DNA from: Tenebrio molitor
Taxonomy: Eukaryota > Arthropoda > Insecta > Coleoptera > Tenebrionidae
Length of the DNA: 64,000 bases
Direction of reading: 5' to 3'
NCBI RefSeq assembly: GCF_963966145.1
Contig: NC_091048.1
Coordinates: 21,266,001 to 21,330,000, forward strand
Shown: positions 37,140-47,100 of the stretch, in pieces
Position numbering within the stretch: position 1 is the first letter of the stretch
Layout of the letters: every line of letters starts with the position of its first letter
Notes under the pieces: generated by a model
Database searches by the model: none
Seen by the model: only the letters and a program-made list of their open reading frames with translations
Told to the model about the DNA's origin: nothing
Program-made: the position numbers and the translations under genes

Positions 37140-37722
37140 GTTAATTACAAAAATTTTTCGTTGACCGCAAACTTTTTTTTTTGGTGACAAATTTTGAAAT
37201 TAAAGCCAAATCAAAACCAATTTCATCTTTTTCCATAAAGATGACAGCTTATAAATACCTTCATCCTTTTTTTGTCTTCAGGGTAGGCCATTTTTAAAAT
37301 TTTCAACACTTTCCATTTACTTTTCCACAAAGAATGTCAGAAGACGTCAACTCCATTCACATTCAATTTCACGTAAAAATCACGGTTGCTAAGGAAACCT
37401 AGTTACCTTTGAAAAATATGACATGCAAATTATAACCAAAAATGTCGGCTTTTGAAAAAGTGAATTCGTAATTGTGCAGTTATGGAGCTATAAAATATAG
37501 AAAACCCTGCTGCACTACCTGCTGCAGTGTTGGTAAGTGCAAACAACGCATGTTCGAGGTTGTTTATACATCAAAATATCATCAAAACGTCAAAATCGCA
37601 AAAATCGTTGATTAATGAAAAATAGTGTATTAATGAGGTCCATTAATACACTATAATTTAGACAAAATAATTAATTAATATTGAAATTAACAAGCGGTCA
37701 ACGGAAAAAATAAATAATTAAC
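37140..37722. repeat. inverted pair around a TTCGTTGACCGC motif
   Basis: GTTAATTACAAAAATTTTTC then GTTGACCGC at 37140 faces GCGGTCAACGGAAAAAATAA then ATAATTAAC, ending near 37722. The arms are short (about 28 bp, with gaps), so a small TIR element is likely but not certain. Confidence 0.4.
37622..37654. repeat. perfect 14-bp-stem hairpin
   Basis: ATAGTGTATTAATG and CATTAATACACTAT are exact inverse copies separated by AGGTC. This may be a tiny foldback or transcript stem-loop; its function is unknown. Confidence 0.6.
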
Positions 37723-37979
37723 GTTAAAGTTTGAATTCTGGAATTAATCTTGCCAAAAATAACGCGACCTAATTTGTTAAATTTGATAAAAAAATTAGGT
37801 CTTGTTATTTTACCTTCGATTATAATTTAATTTTTTTAAACAATAATTCGTTTTTTTTTTGATGACACGGAGTCTATTTTCGGTACCAAAACTAAAAAAC
37901 AACCAACATTCTACCTACTTTCTCCGAAGATGTGCAGTTATGGCTTTGCCTTTTTTTTTAATTTTGCGACGGGTGCAAT

Positions 37980-38201
37980 ATGATTAAAAAAGAGAAGAAG
38001 CGGCGACGTTGGTGGCGAACCGAACTCTATAGAAAACGCGTCGGTAGTGAACTTATGCAGGATTTAAAATTTCAACATGTCAGTGGACATTATAAAAATT
38101 TTACAAGAATGTCTCCTACAGACTTTGACAAATTATTGACAATGATAGGACCGAAAATCTCGAAAAAAGATACTACTTGTACGTTCGCCGGAGAATGAAA
38201 A
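37980..38201 (+). pseudogene. PIF/Harbinger transposase N-terminal relic B
   Basis: An intact frame of 72 codons from ATG 37980 to TGA 38196-38198. It starts with a basic KKEKKRRRWWRTELYRKR stretch, then LMQDLKFQHVSGHYKNFTRM and SPTDFDKLLTMIGPKISKKD. This is the characteristic N-terminal region of PIF/Harbinger DDE transposases, which are normally about 350-400 residues. The DDE domain is absent because the sequence runs into the inner element's terminal repeat 50 bp later. It differs from relic A by many substitutions, so the two are separate insertions rather than a recent duplication. Confidence 0.85.
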
Positions 38202-38945
38202 TTTTATTTTGAAAGCACACTTTAGCCACGAATCCCTTCCTTGTAACCTCCTACCTTTTCAGGTAAAATTAGAAATCGGCCCCAAAACGGGCATCCATTT
38301 TATTCTGACCATCGCCGAAATACGGGCACAGCACCCGTGATGGTTACATATTTTTTTATTGATAACCTATTTTACATACTTAATTAAAGCACGCCTCAGT
38401 GTGTATAAATCCAACTTTCAAAAACGCGGGTTTTTTAAAGTTTCCAGAGTAACATCAACAGCCCGAGAGGACCTGAGAAACGTGCACTCTCCATCCCGCC
38501 ACTAGTTTTCCTACGGCTATGATGTTGTTAACAGAATTACAGCTGTGAATCTGAATGAAGTTGAATTATTTATTCTTCGAGTATGTATTAATGATAAACA
38601 AATGTTATGTGCGCTATTCGACTTTTTGCAGCATAGACACTCGTCTCTGTGTCTGTAAAAAGGCGTGCGATCTATCAGTGAACGGAGTATAGAAGCTGTT
38701 CGTTGCGCGCTCGGTTCGTCGGCTGTTCGTGGCACCAATTTTGCGACGAGCATTACATTACATGTTACATTACATGCTCGGTTCGCGTAGTCTGTACGCA
38801 CCCTTAGAAGTCATTTTGATGCACCAAATTATTTCAACAAAATAAACAATTGCCAAACAGCCGTTGCTAATCATTTGTTGAATTATTTTGAAATTAATTT
38901 CAATGTTTCTTTCAAACGAAATTTGAGGCAGAATGAAATAAAATA

Positions 38946-39076
38946 CGTAACGACATTTGTCCGTGAACTCTTTCTACAGTACTCGTTTCGAGTTTCAAGA
39001 CTCGGCTCCTTCGTCGCCTCGTCCTTAAACGTCTCACTCATACTGTAAACTATGAGTTCCCGGACTTATAACGTTA
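38946..39076. repeat. 131-bp foldback element
   Basis: GTAACGACATTTGTCCGTGA then ACTCTTTCTACAGTA pairs with TACTGTAAACTATGAGTTCC then CGGACTTATAACGTTA. The loop holds GGCTCCTTCGTCGCCTCGTC, nearly the same as the loop of 49444-49571 (CGCTCCTTCGTCGCTCGTGC). Confidence 0.8.
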
Positions 39077-39839
39077 ATTACTATAACAGAACTGATTACA
39101 TATCGTGACTTTTTGAACAAAACATGACGACCAAAAAAATTTCATTTCGAAAAAATTTATACAGACATTTTGAATAGATTGAAGGATCAATGTCTCTTAT
39201 TTGTTCACTCCAGAAAATATCTATACTCTGCATGACATCATTTTGAGTACTGATGCACTAAAACGTACAGCAACCACAGTAACCATGAACCAAATGTGGA
39301 TCTAACATTACGATCCAGAAAAAAAGAAAAGGCAAAAACATTGAAACACTCTGGTTCCATTGAAAAAATAAGTTTCGTTTCGGAAGCGAATTTTTTGGGA
39401 CAAAAGAGGGACAACTGTGATTGTGACATATTACTTAGAACAATGTAAAACTGACATTATTTCTTCTTTTTCAAAGATTTCAAGTCCGTGGTTATAAATT
39501 AAGGAATTACGTTTTTAGTTAATTAATTACACATTTGAAACGGAAGAAGTTTTCTTCAAATGAAATGGTAATAAAATAGAGAGCGTCCCAAAAATAGCGT
39601 ACTAAAGGTGCATTACGGTGTAGAAGAGATTACCATAAGGGTGAGAAAAGTGCTGATTTGGGGGTCTTTGAAAGTAGCACTTAAGAGGACAATTAATTCT
39701 ATAGTGAATTCAAAAAACATTCGAACTATCAAAGTTCCGTCAAGTTGTCACACTGATTATTGACAAAGCTGTTCTAGTACTATTCAATGTATGTACTTGG
39801 TTGACCACCCTGCAGCAATACAAAACTCACCAAATTTTT
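39077..39839. other. AT-rich spacer, possible one-ended mobile element at 39585
   Basis: At 39585, GAGCGTCCCAAAAATAGCGT then ACTAAAGGTGCATTACGG resembles a DNA-transposon terminus, but I found no matching inverse end. The remainder shows nothing recognisable. Confidence 0.3.
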
Positions 39840-39960
39840 ATGAGTCGATTGTGATTATCACAGATCAGCTGTTTAAATTTTTCGTTTCTACATGAGTGGT
39901 GCATTCACAGTCGACTCTTCAACGCCTACTTTGAGATGAAATTTAAAAAACCACCCGATA
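39840..39960. mobile_element. MITE family A, copy 3 (truncated)
   Basis: The right half is well preserved (GTCGACTCTTCAACGCCTAC then TTTGAGATGAAATTTAAAAA). The left arm is reduced to GAGTCGATTGTGA. The right end matches copy 1, out to a shared CCACCCGATA/CACGATA boundary. Internal deletions leave about 115 bp. Confidence 0.8.
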
Positions 39961-40454
39961 GTAATACATGAATGCTTAAATTTGGAACATTGAAGGTTCA
40001 ATAATACGAATATGTGTCATTATTTTATCAGATACATTTAATCTGTTATTCAATGAATTATCAATGTAGCTTTCAGCGACTTCCGTCGACTTCCATCCTC
40101 CATGTCTTTTTAGGGTGGTATTGTCGCCACCTGCGTCAACTAGCATTGTGGCAGACTACAATTAACTATGATTACATTTATTATTTAATCGGTGAGATAA
40201 AAATCGTACTCTTGGAATAATAGCGATAGATGTCGCCACTAGTACTTATTCTATAACAACTGATGCAATATTAATATTCTGTAACACTTCTAGAATGTGG
40301 GTCATTCCGTATGTTTATACATATTCTAAAACAGGGGTAGAAAAATGTATTTAAATTATTACAAAATATTGTGGTGCGCTTATATCCATAAATAAAAATT
40401 GCTTTAGGGGTAATGATTAAACGTGGGTTCATCTGGTGGAATATTAATTATGTA

Positions 40455-40967
40455 CAATCGCGGCCATCCAAAAGTGAACGATTGCTTGCGAAAATTTTCG
40501 TATTTTTTGTTAGATTAAATCAGGCTGTATTCATTGGCGTTCGTGCAGCAGGCGTTACTATTTTAATAATAAAAAGTTGTAATAATAAAAATGAGACTAA
40601 GAAGTAATTATTAAGTAATTATTAAAGTGAAAGTAAACTTTAGTAAAGAAACCTTTTCAACACCTATTCGCATTGGCCTCTCAAGCCTGTTTTCTTGCCA
40701 ACCCCTCTTTATACGTATTGAAGATGCAAGTCTTACTGCAATGTAATTCTCTCGCGACAGCAGCCAACGACCAATTTTCTTTTAGCTTTGCAATAGCCCC
40801 AGCTGTCTGCATCGGAGTGAGATGTGGCTGATGTAGCATTTAAAAAAAATAGTTTTCATAATTTTTTTATCGCTAGTGTCAAACTTTGACATTTTAGGAC
40901 GCCTATGATTTAAAGTAAAAATCAAACTATAAAAAAAAAAACGTTCACTTTTGGATGGCCGCGATAG
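40455..40967. mobile_element. 513-bp Tc1-like deletion derivative
   Basis: Terminal repeats CAATCGCGGCCATCCAAAAG then TGAACG at the left and CGTTCACTTTTGGATGGCCG then CGATAG at the right. TA flanks both ends (40453-40454, 40968-40969). It carries the start of a Tc1-type transposase on the minus strand (40681-40812). The rest of the transposase has been deleted. Confidence 0.9.
40681..40812 (-). pseudogene. Tc1-like transposase N-terminal fragment
   Basis: The minus-strand frame begins at ATG 40812-40810, preceded by in-frame LTP. It encodes MQTAGAIAKLKENWSLAAVA then RELHCSKTCIFNTYKEGLAR, ending at TGA 40683-40681. This is the paired-like helix-turn-helix found at the start of Tc1 transposases (an A-I--L-EGWS---VA-EL--S-STV pattern). 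Only about 43 codons remain of a usual 340 or so, with no catalytic domain. It sits inside matching terminal repeats, so it identifies the family of the 513-bp element. Confidence 0.75.
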
Positions 40968-40969
40968 TA

Positions 40970-42917
40970 CATACTTACATAAAATATTTAAGAGAGTAAG
41001 TTTAATTAAAAAAATGCTACACGGTAAGTATATCTTCGCTACTTTTAGGAAATCCTGTTAACACGGATTTTCTAGTAAAAAGAACCTAGAGGCAAAACTT
41101 TTATGAATGGCTGCAACTGGACCGAACTCGCTGCAACAAACTAAGTTCCGACGTTTGTTTTTTAATGATTGATATTTATGCGGTCGGAACGGGCCGGTTC
41201 GATGTGGGGAAAATCTCGTTTGATCTTCCAGACAAACAAAGCCATTCGCGAACTAATCAGGCGAAACTGTGGCAAGAGAGACGGACTCGCCACAATCTGA
41301 TCCGCCGTTTAATATTTTATCTGAATGTCGCAGAAGCTCCAGTGAAGCAACCGCAAAATAACGAACGATGTGACATACGTATTTACATGATGTACGACTT
41401 TCACAAAGTGAATAATAAACAACGAAAAAATCTAATCCATCAACGGTTGACTGGATGAAATGTGACAAAAGTTCGCAAGTTTCGGTGAATAATGACGGCA
41501 TCCCATGAAATCGAATAAATAAACATAAACATCGCATTCAACAATTAATTTTGTTGTTGGGGGTCGGGTCGGGGTCCGGAAGGGGCGCCCATCGTGCGGT
41601 GGGGTTCTCGGAGCTGGCTCCAAGTTCGCCGAACTTGCTCGATTAAATTAAAAAGCAAAACAAAAATTCCTAAACGTTTAATACCATCTAGTGAACATCT
41701 CTGTGATTTATATCGACATTTTTCATTATCTGAAAGCGAATAACTGAAGCAACCAATGGACCGAAACAAATTTATATTTGAAATTGAAATATTGAAATAA
41801 TTACATTCGACCAGTAATTCCGTGATTTCCGCGTCGACCGTGCGGAAAATGCGATTTTAACAAATAAAAATGACTGAAAACGAGTCCTAATTAAAAAATA
41901 CATTAGCTTCCCTTTAAATAACCGACGCCGCTAAATTGGAAAACTTTCCCAAATTATCTGTAATTGCTCATTAAAGGGTCAGATTTTTACGTTACGTTAC
42001 GAGACCAGTGATGAGTATTACGACGGAGCGCCGGCGACTATTAGCATAATTGAAAGCTTCTGGGCTGCTGCAAATAATAAAAAGCTCGACGGATGTATTA
42101 AAAGTTCGTAAATGTATTAAAATATAGCGATCAGCTTTCGCTGCATCCACTAGATGTCTATTAAACTTAGTTCGCCTATCGGCCAACGAGTTTCCAACGA
42201 TCCCCTTTGTGGAGCTTCCTGAATGTGTTTAATATTCTAAAAGCACCAACAAAAACTTGACTAGATAACATCAAATATTACATGCAAATATTAAACGATT
42301 CGGGAAAGAACAGTTGGAAATTCAACCGTCGCCAATTTTACGCCGCCTCCGATGGATACCCGAACAAAAGACCTCTCCAATTTTTCATCGGGGGCATTCG
42401 ACGAAAAAAAATTAACCTGTTACGTGAGGACGGATTATATTAAGAAAGGAATTTCACGGCCCTCCGTCTCCGACTTATTTTCCGTAGAGTAAAATGAAAA
42501 CATCTCTTTATATTCAAATAAGTTGAGTGATGCTTAGAATTCTCTATGAATGCGAAATGAAAGTTAAATTCGTCCCGAATTTGTATTCATCATGAAACCG
42601 TTCGTTGTATATTTAAATTAATAAGATCAGCTTTCGCGCAGACGAAAAATCGAAGTCCGAACCTGGCGCCGTCATTAACCGAAACTTTTAATTACTTTCA
42701 ATTTTTTAATGAAACTTCACTGCGCGATTTGGCGCAATAAAGCTCGCGCTTTATCCGCACAATTGGTCTTTATTGCACAAATACACTCCTGCAAGCTCGT
42801 CAATAAAGTCGTTTACCTGGGGGAATGACGCCGCCGCCTCGTGATTTTTCGGTCAATTAAAACGTCCTTTCGCGGCGATCCACCCTCAAAACGCTTATCT
42901 ATTAAGTCCCCGACTGT
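40970..42917. other. unique DNA, no gene recognised; GC-balanced from 41.1 kb
   Basis: No gene is supported. The frame at 41165-41458 (97 codons) has no domain and overlaps an opposing frame. The block 42300-42910 contains a run of posterior Hox/Caudal-like cores, listed separately. Confidence 0.35.
42735..42808. promoter_or_regulatory. candidate cluster of TTTAT(T/C)-type homeodomain sites
   Basis: Four related cores occur within 74 bp: CAATAAA (42735-42741), CTTTATC (42749-42755), CTTTATTG (42768-42775) and CAATAAAG (42801-42808). TTTAT/ATAAA with a following G or C is the core preferred by Caudal and Abdominal-B class homeodomains. Clustering of four in this GC-balanced block is suggestive of an enhancer but not proof. 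Confidence 0.3.
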
Positions 42918-43090
42918 AATATTGGCAAATCTCAGCTTCTTTTACGGATTTTATGCGCCAATTTGGCAAGTAGGCCGTAATAAAAAAGGAGGATTTTACA
43001 ACAACGTATGAAATTCGGACTGGAAAGTTTAAATAATAAAACTTGTACGTCATCAAATTTTTTATGCTTTACACATATAAAAATAATGAC
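42918..43090. repeat. direct duplication, copy A
   Basis: About 170 bp that recurs in the same orientation at 45606-45773. The best-preserved part is GGATTTTACAACAACGTATG then AAATTC, CTGGAAAGTTTAAATAATAA then AACTTGTACGTCATCAA, and ATATAAAAATAATGACA. It shows no inverted ends, tail or coding frame, so it does not look like a transposon. Confidence 0.8.
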
Positions 43091-43483
43091 AGGAAAGAAA
43101 AGAAGTTAAGATTTTATCCTGGAAAATCACGAGCCATGAAACCGTAAAAAACATTGGATTAGGAATGGAAAGGAAAAGTGTGCGGAAAACTAGCCACAAA
43201 AAATACATACGACAAAAATTAGAATTTTCCCAGCATATAAAATTTTTTACACAACAGGATGGCAACTAAATTTTTTTCTAGAAAAAAGAGAACATTACCT
43301 TGCCGAAGTAATCAATAAAAATTAGGTAAAAGGATGATTGTATCAAAATTTCTGCAAACGCAATGAGTCACGGGCACGTGTTGAATTAAATAAATTTAAA
43401 AAAAAACATGTTTTGTACGTTGACAAAAGTTATAATTTGGTTGCATTAATAATTGAATTAAAAAAAAACGGGATAAACGACAT

Positions 43484-43784
43484 TCACATTGTTTGGTCGT
43501 AATGGGAGGTCATGGGAAATTTGCATTTAATAACTGTCTGTTGAATTAGGTTATATTTTTCTAAGTTTGAGGTTATAAAGAGCGTCAATGTCTAGTGCAT
43601 TGTTGTCAGTTTTACTAGTTTGCAATAGAAGAATACTCAGACATCGCGGGAAATTCAGCAACATGTTATTTATATTCATTTTAATAGGTCCGCATGTCAG
43701 GCACTTTGATGACGGAAATCAAACAGTGTGTCCAACGTTAAAAAAATAAATCATGACCTCCCATTATGCCAAAACAATGTGAAC
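43484..43784. mobile_element. ~300-bp TIR element
   Basis: TTCACATTGTTTGGTCGTAA then TGGGAGGTCATG at the left faces CATGACCTCCCATTATGCCA then AAACAATGTGAA at the right (about 32-bp TIRs). No coding capacity. The target duplication is unclear. Confidence 0.85.
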
Positions 43785-44425
43785 GGTGTTTAGTCCATTG
43801 TAAAAATGATTCATTAAAAAAAATGTTAAACGGTCTAAAAGCGGAGGAAAAAAATTATTGCTATTCTTTTCGCAAGATTTGAGTTTTTGCACAACAGTTG
43901 CAAAATTATAACAATAAAAAAGAAATAATTTCGTTGACGACTCACTCGTAGTGAGCAACAAATAAATCGCTCTTGAGTTCCTGCCTTATAATTCTGAGCT
44001 AAAATGATGTCAATTTTTCTTGTTCTCTAGACTGAAAGACACAACACGTGGTTTGTAATTTTCCACATCAAGTTTTGAAAATCTTGTTTCTGAGGCAATT
44101 CAGAAAGAATGGAATTCTTGTTTTAATGACTATTTCTATGGAACCCATAAAAGTATTGTACTGAATGTGAATACATATTTTCAAAAACTAAAATAACTCA
44201 TTGTTTTTCAATTTTGCTTTTTTTTTCATTAGACAACCCAAACTGTACACCTATATCGGTAATTAACAAGATTTTTATGGACAACAATCTTTCCGAGTAA
44301 AATATTCACGATTAACAAGTTTTTTTTAAATAATTAAAAGCACATTTTTTAAATTTATCTATGATGGTGTAAAAAGTAGGCACTTTTTGGACTAAAAATC
44401 GTTGTCAAAGTTGACGTTTAGTGAA
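43785..44425. other. AT-rich spacer, nothing recognised
   Basis: No coding, RNA or bounded element is supported. Confidence 0.35.
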
Positions 44426-44483
44426 CTGACAAAATCGTGCCATAAAACTTTTAGTGCACGCTTTTATGGCACGGAACTGTCAG
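44426..44483. repeat. 58-bp hairpin
   Basis: CTGACAAAATCGTGCCATAA then AA pairs with TTTTATGGCACGGAACTGTC then AG. The loop is CTTTTAGTGCACGC. Confidence 0.7.
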
Positions 44484-44645
44484 AATACAACAATACAATT
44501 TATTGGAAACATTGTTTAGAAGTAGATTCCCAAACGACTTTGGTTATTCATAAAATATTGAATCAGTAATAATTATTTTATACAAATTTATGTTGAAACC
44601 GGTGCGATGATCTCACAATCGTAGATAAAATGTTGTAAGACATAC

Positions 44646-44993
44646 ACTTCTGTTCACGGAAAAAGCATACAAGTCTTGAAAGAGATTTTTGCGATTTTTT
44701 GGCTGTGTAAATTTACTTGATGTTTGTTTCCATGTTTACCCATATTAAGTTATCAGGTAAGAATTTACAAACGCATTTTGATTATACCAGACTTAAAAAA
44801 CCAACAAAAAACCTTGAAAATAAAGAATAATGTTGATAACAGTAACATTAGAAGGGGCATTAAGTACACTTTTACTGACTGAAATCGAATTATTTCAATT
44901 ACCTGCCACTGACAATGACAGTGACATCAGGTAATGGTACATCGGATTTACACAAGCAAAATGTAAGTGTATGCTTTCTCAGTGAACAGAACT
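44646..44993. mobile_element. ~350-bp TIR element with internal palindrome
   Basis: ACTTCTGTTCACGGAAAAAG then CATACAAGT (44646) faces AAGTGTATGCTTTCTCAGTG then AACAGAACT (ends 44993). Inside, ATTACCTGCCACTGAC pairs with GTGACATCAGGTAAT near 44900-44936. No transposase. Confidence 0.65.
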
Positions 44994-44997
44994 GGAC

Positions 44998-45088
44998 GTG
45001 TAAAAAGTTCCTTTGTTGCACTCACATCCTTTAAAATACTTCCTCGTACCTCGTACCCGTTCGTGCAATAAAGGATAACTTTTTACAC
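44998..45088. repeat. 91-bp foldback element
   Basis: GTGTAAAAAGTTCCTTTGTT then GCAC pairs with GTGCAATAAAGGATAACTTT then TTACAC. The loop CCTCGTACCTCGTACCCGTT is CpG-rich, as in the other foldbacks. Confidence 0.8.
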
Positions 45089-45605
45089 TTATATCGTAAA
45101 TAACTATTATCACCTAAGTGATAATTTAATAAATTAATAGTAAATGTTTAATTTCAAAAATACATTTAACTTTGTCTACTCATGAGATACTCGTACTTAT
45201 TTTATCAAAAAATCCAAATTTTAACTGAGAATTTTTTTTATTTAAAAATTATTTAATTTTCCTTTTCAAGGGAAAGTACACATACCTAATCTAGACAAAG
45301 ATAGTACTCCCACATGACAAAATTTACAACGAATTTACTTATAATTTCGGTGATAACAAATCGAGAAAAATTAAAACAATTTAATTTATAAACTGCACTC
45401 TCTGTATTAAACAACAGTAAGAAATTTATTATTTGTATCACAAAATAAATCAGTATGGATTATGTATTGGGAAAAACGAGAAAACAAGACTTGGAATCGA
45501 CAATCTCGAGAATACAATGGACTTTTTTTGTTCAGTAAAACATATTTTACAACTTGTTTAATTAAAGTCGTGGGAAACGCTTACCTATTACTCTATTCGT
45601 GGGTT

Positions 45606-45773
45606 TAATATTGGATAGTATCCCCTTTTTGGTGTTTTATTCGGCAATTTCGCACGCAGGCCGTAATAAACCGTGGATTTTACAACAACGTATGAAATTC
45701 AAGCTGGAAAGTTTAAATAATAAAACTTGTACGTCATCAAGATTTTTACGTTTTACAGATATAAAAATAATGA
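45606..45773. repeat. direct duplication, copy B
   Basis: Partner of 42918-43090, 2.7 kb away in direct orientation. Similarity begins around TAATATTGG and rises to near identity from the GGCCGTAATAAA motif onward. It ends after ATATAAAAATAATGACA. Different substitutions in the two copies suggest an old duplication. Confidence 0.8.
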
Positions 45774-47100
45774 CACATAATTCGGGCACGGGTGGAAAAA
45801 TTAGCAAACTTCTTCTTTGGCTGAAAGGGCTTAAGGGCTCGTTAAATTTCAGCTCGCGCAAAAAATAAAGAAGCCAAACATTAAGAAAACAGAACGTCAT
45901 AAAACAAAAACTTTTCAAGTAAAATAAACTATTTTGCAAAGAACGAAGTTTAAGAGAGGCGAAAAGCAAGAACCGAGAGCCTGAACAAACAAACAAATAT
46001 GAGATGAAACTATTCTTCACGGAGTGGATTCCGTGTGACCCCATTAGAAGACGGGTGCTTACGGCCCTCTAAAAGCATAATTAAAACATGAAATGTGTGT
46101 TTAACTGCTGAAATAAAGCACTAGTTAGTGCGGAATGTTGCACGCCTGTTTCGCGCCGTCGAGGACAGTTATGTGTTACAAGGATGGCGAAAACGCGAAC
46201 ATGTGTATGTGCGGCCCTTCACGCCTAAATGGCCGCCCTTTGTTTCAGCGTCAAGGGCACTACTGCCGAGTGGAGACTCCGGCAGGAACGGGCGTCGATT
46301 CCGGGTCGGTCCTTTCATACGGCGCGCACCAACTGTTCTACCGAGAATGATAATACTTCCAACTTTCAGCATGAAAAAGTGTACTAAAAAAAAAGAAACA
46401 ACCCCACACGCACGCACACCAACACGAAACGTGTTTCGCCACACAAAATCGACATGCCTCTGGAACTTTATCATCGCCCCCGAATTTGTTTGGTTAAACA
46501 CGTTCGAATTCTTATTCTGAGGCGCGAATTGTCCTCCTAAGGATGCCGGAGACAAGATTAAATAAGTTTCACGGAAAAATTTACTGTTTGGCCACCGCAC
46601 AAACTGAAATAAAAATTGGCTTTATGCAAAAAACAATAGAAGCGATAAATTTTATGCGCGGTGACAGCATAAAGTAAGGACTACAATAACACACGACCGC
46701 GTGAATCACAACAAATGTACCCAACAGCCATAATATATCCATTACACTAATAACATTTTTATAGAGGTGGATCGATGGCCTAGTTTCAGTCCATTGAGAA
46801 TACGCTTTTGTAAAAAAAAAGACAACGGGAGGATGGCGGATACGCCACAGACGGCTGATCGACAAACAGGACGCGTTAAGGATCCGGATGGTGACCCTGC
46901 CTGTGTTTCCTTTTTCTTAAGTGACTCCGAAGACACGGCTGACACGCATCGATTTCACACAGACCCAAACCTAACAAAACCGACAACAATTTAGAAACAT
47001 TTTGAAATTTACACTGTTTAATTATTCTACATATTTCTGCTAATGACGTCAGTTATTAATATCAAGGAATTGATCAAATATCTCAAAACTATGTAATCTA
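45774..47100. other. unique DNA, no gene recognised
   Basis: Frames of 130-143 codons at 46128-46600 lie opposite each other, are low in domain signal and change strand, so they are composition effects of a CpG-bearing block. Nothing else is supported. Confidence 0.35.

Larger units (their letters stand above)
36175..38343. mobile_element. inner PIF/Harbinger-type element, 2.17 kb
   Basis: Ends are AGCATCACGGGTGCT at the left and the inverse of CCATCACGGGTGCT at the right. Both are flanked by TTA (36172-36174 and 38344-38346). Inverted similarity covers about 90 bp, including TTTTGGGGCCGATTTCTAAT then TTTACCTGAAAAGGTAGGAG on both sides. It contains transposase relic B, a 103-bp foldback, a perfect small hairpin and another inverted pair (37140-37722). 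It lies wholly within 34348-38803. Confidence 0.75.
34348..38803. mobile_element. outer PIF/Harbinger element, 4.46 kb, carrying nested insertions
   Basis: Ends are AGGCGCGTACAGACTACGCG at the left and the inverse of GGGTGCGTACAGACTACGCG at the right, flanked on both sides by TTA (34345-34347 and 38804-38806), the 3-bp duplication of this superfamily. The inverted similarity runs about 330 bp inward on each side (to about 34690 and from about 38475), including AATGTAACATGTAATGTAAT and a GGCTGGATGGAGAGT segment. The interior holds a 740-bp TIR element, a transposase relic (35601-35787) and a second PIF/Harbinger element (36175-38343). The coding remains are broken, so it is immobile by itself. 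Confidence 0.85.

Noticed and set aside
39585..39680. Single transposon-like end beginning GAGCGTCCC
   Set aside because: No inverse partner or target duplication was found, so it cannot be bounded as an element.
46128..46600. Overlapping 130-143-codon frames on both strands
   Set aside because: Opposing frames of similar length in a CpG-bearing block, with no domain on either strand.
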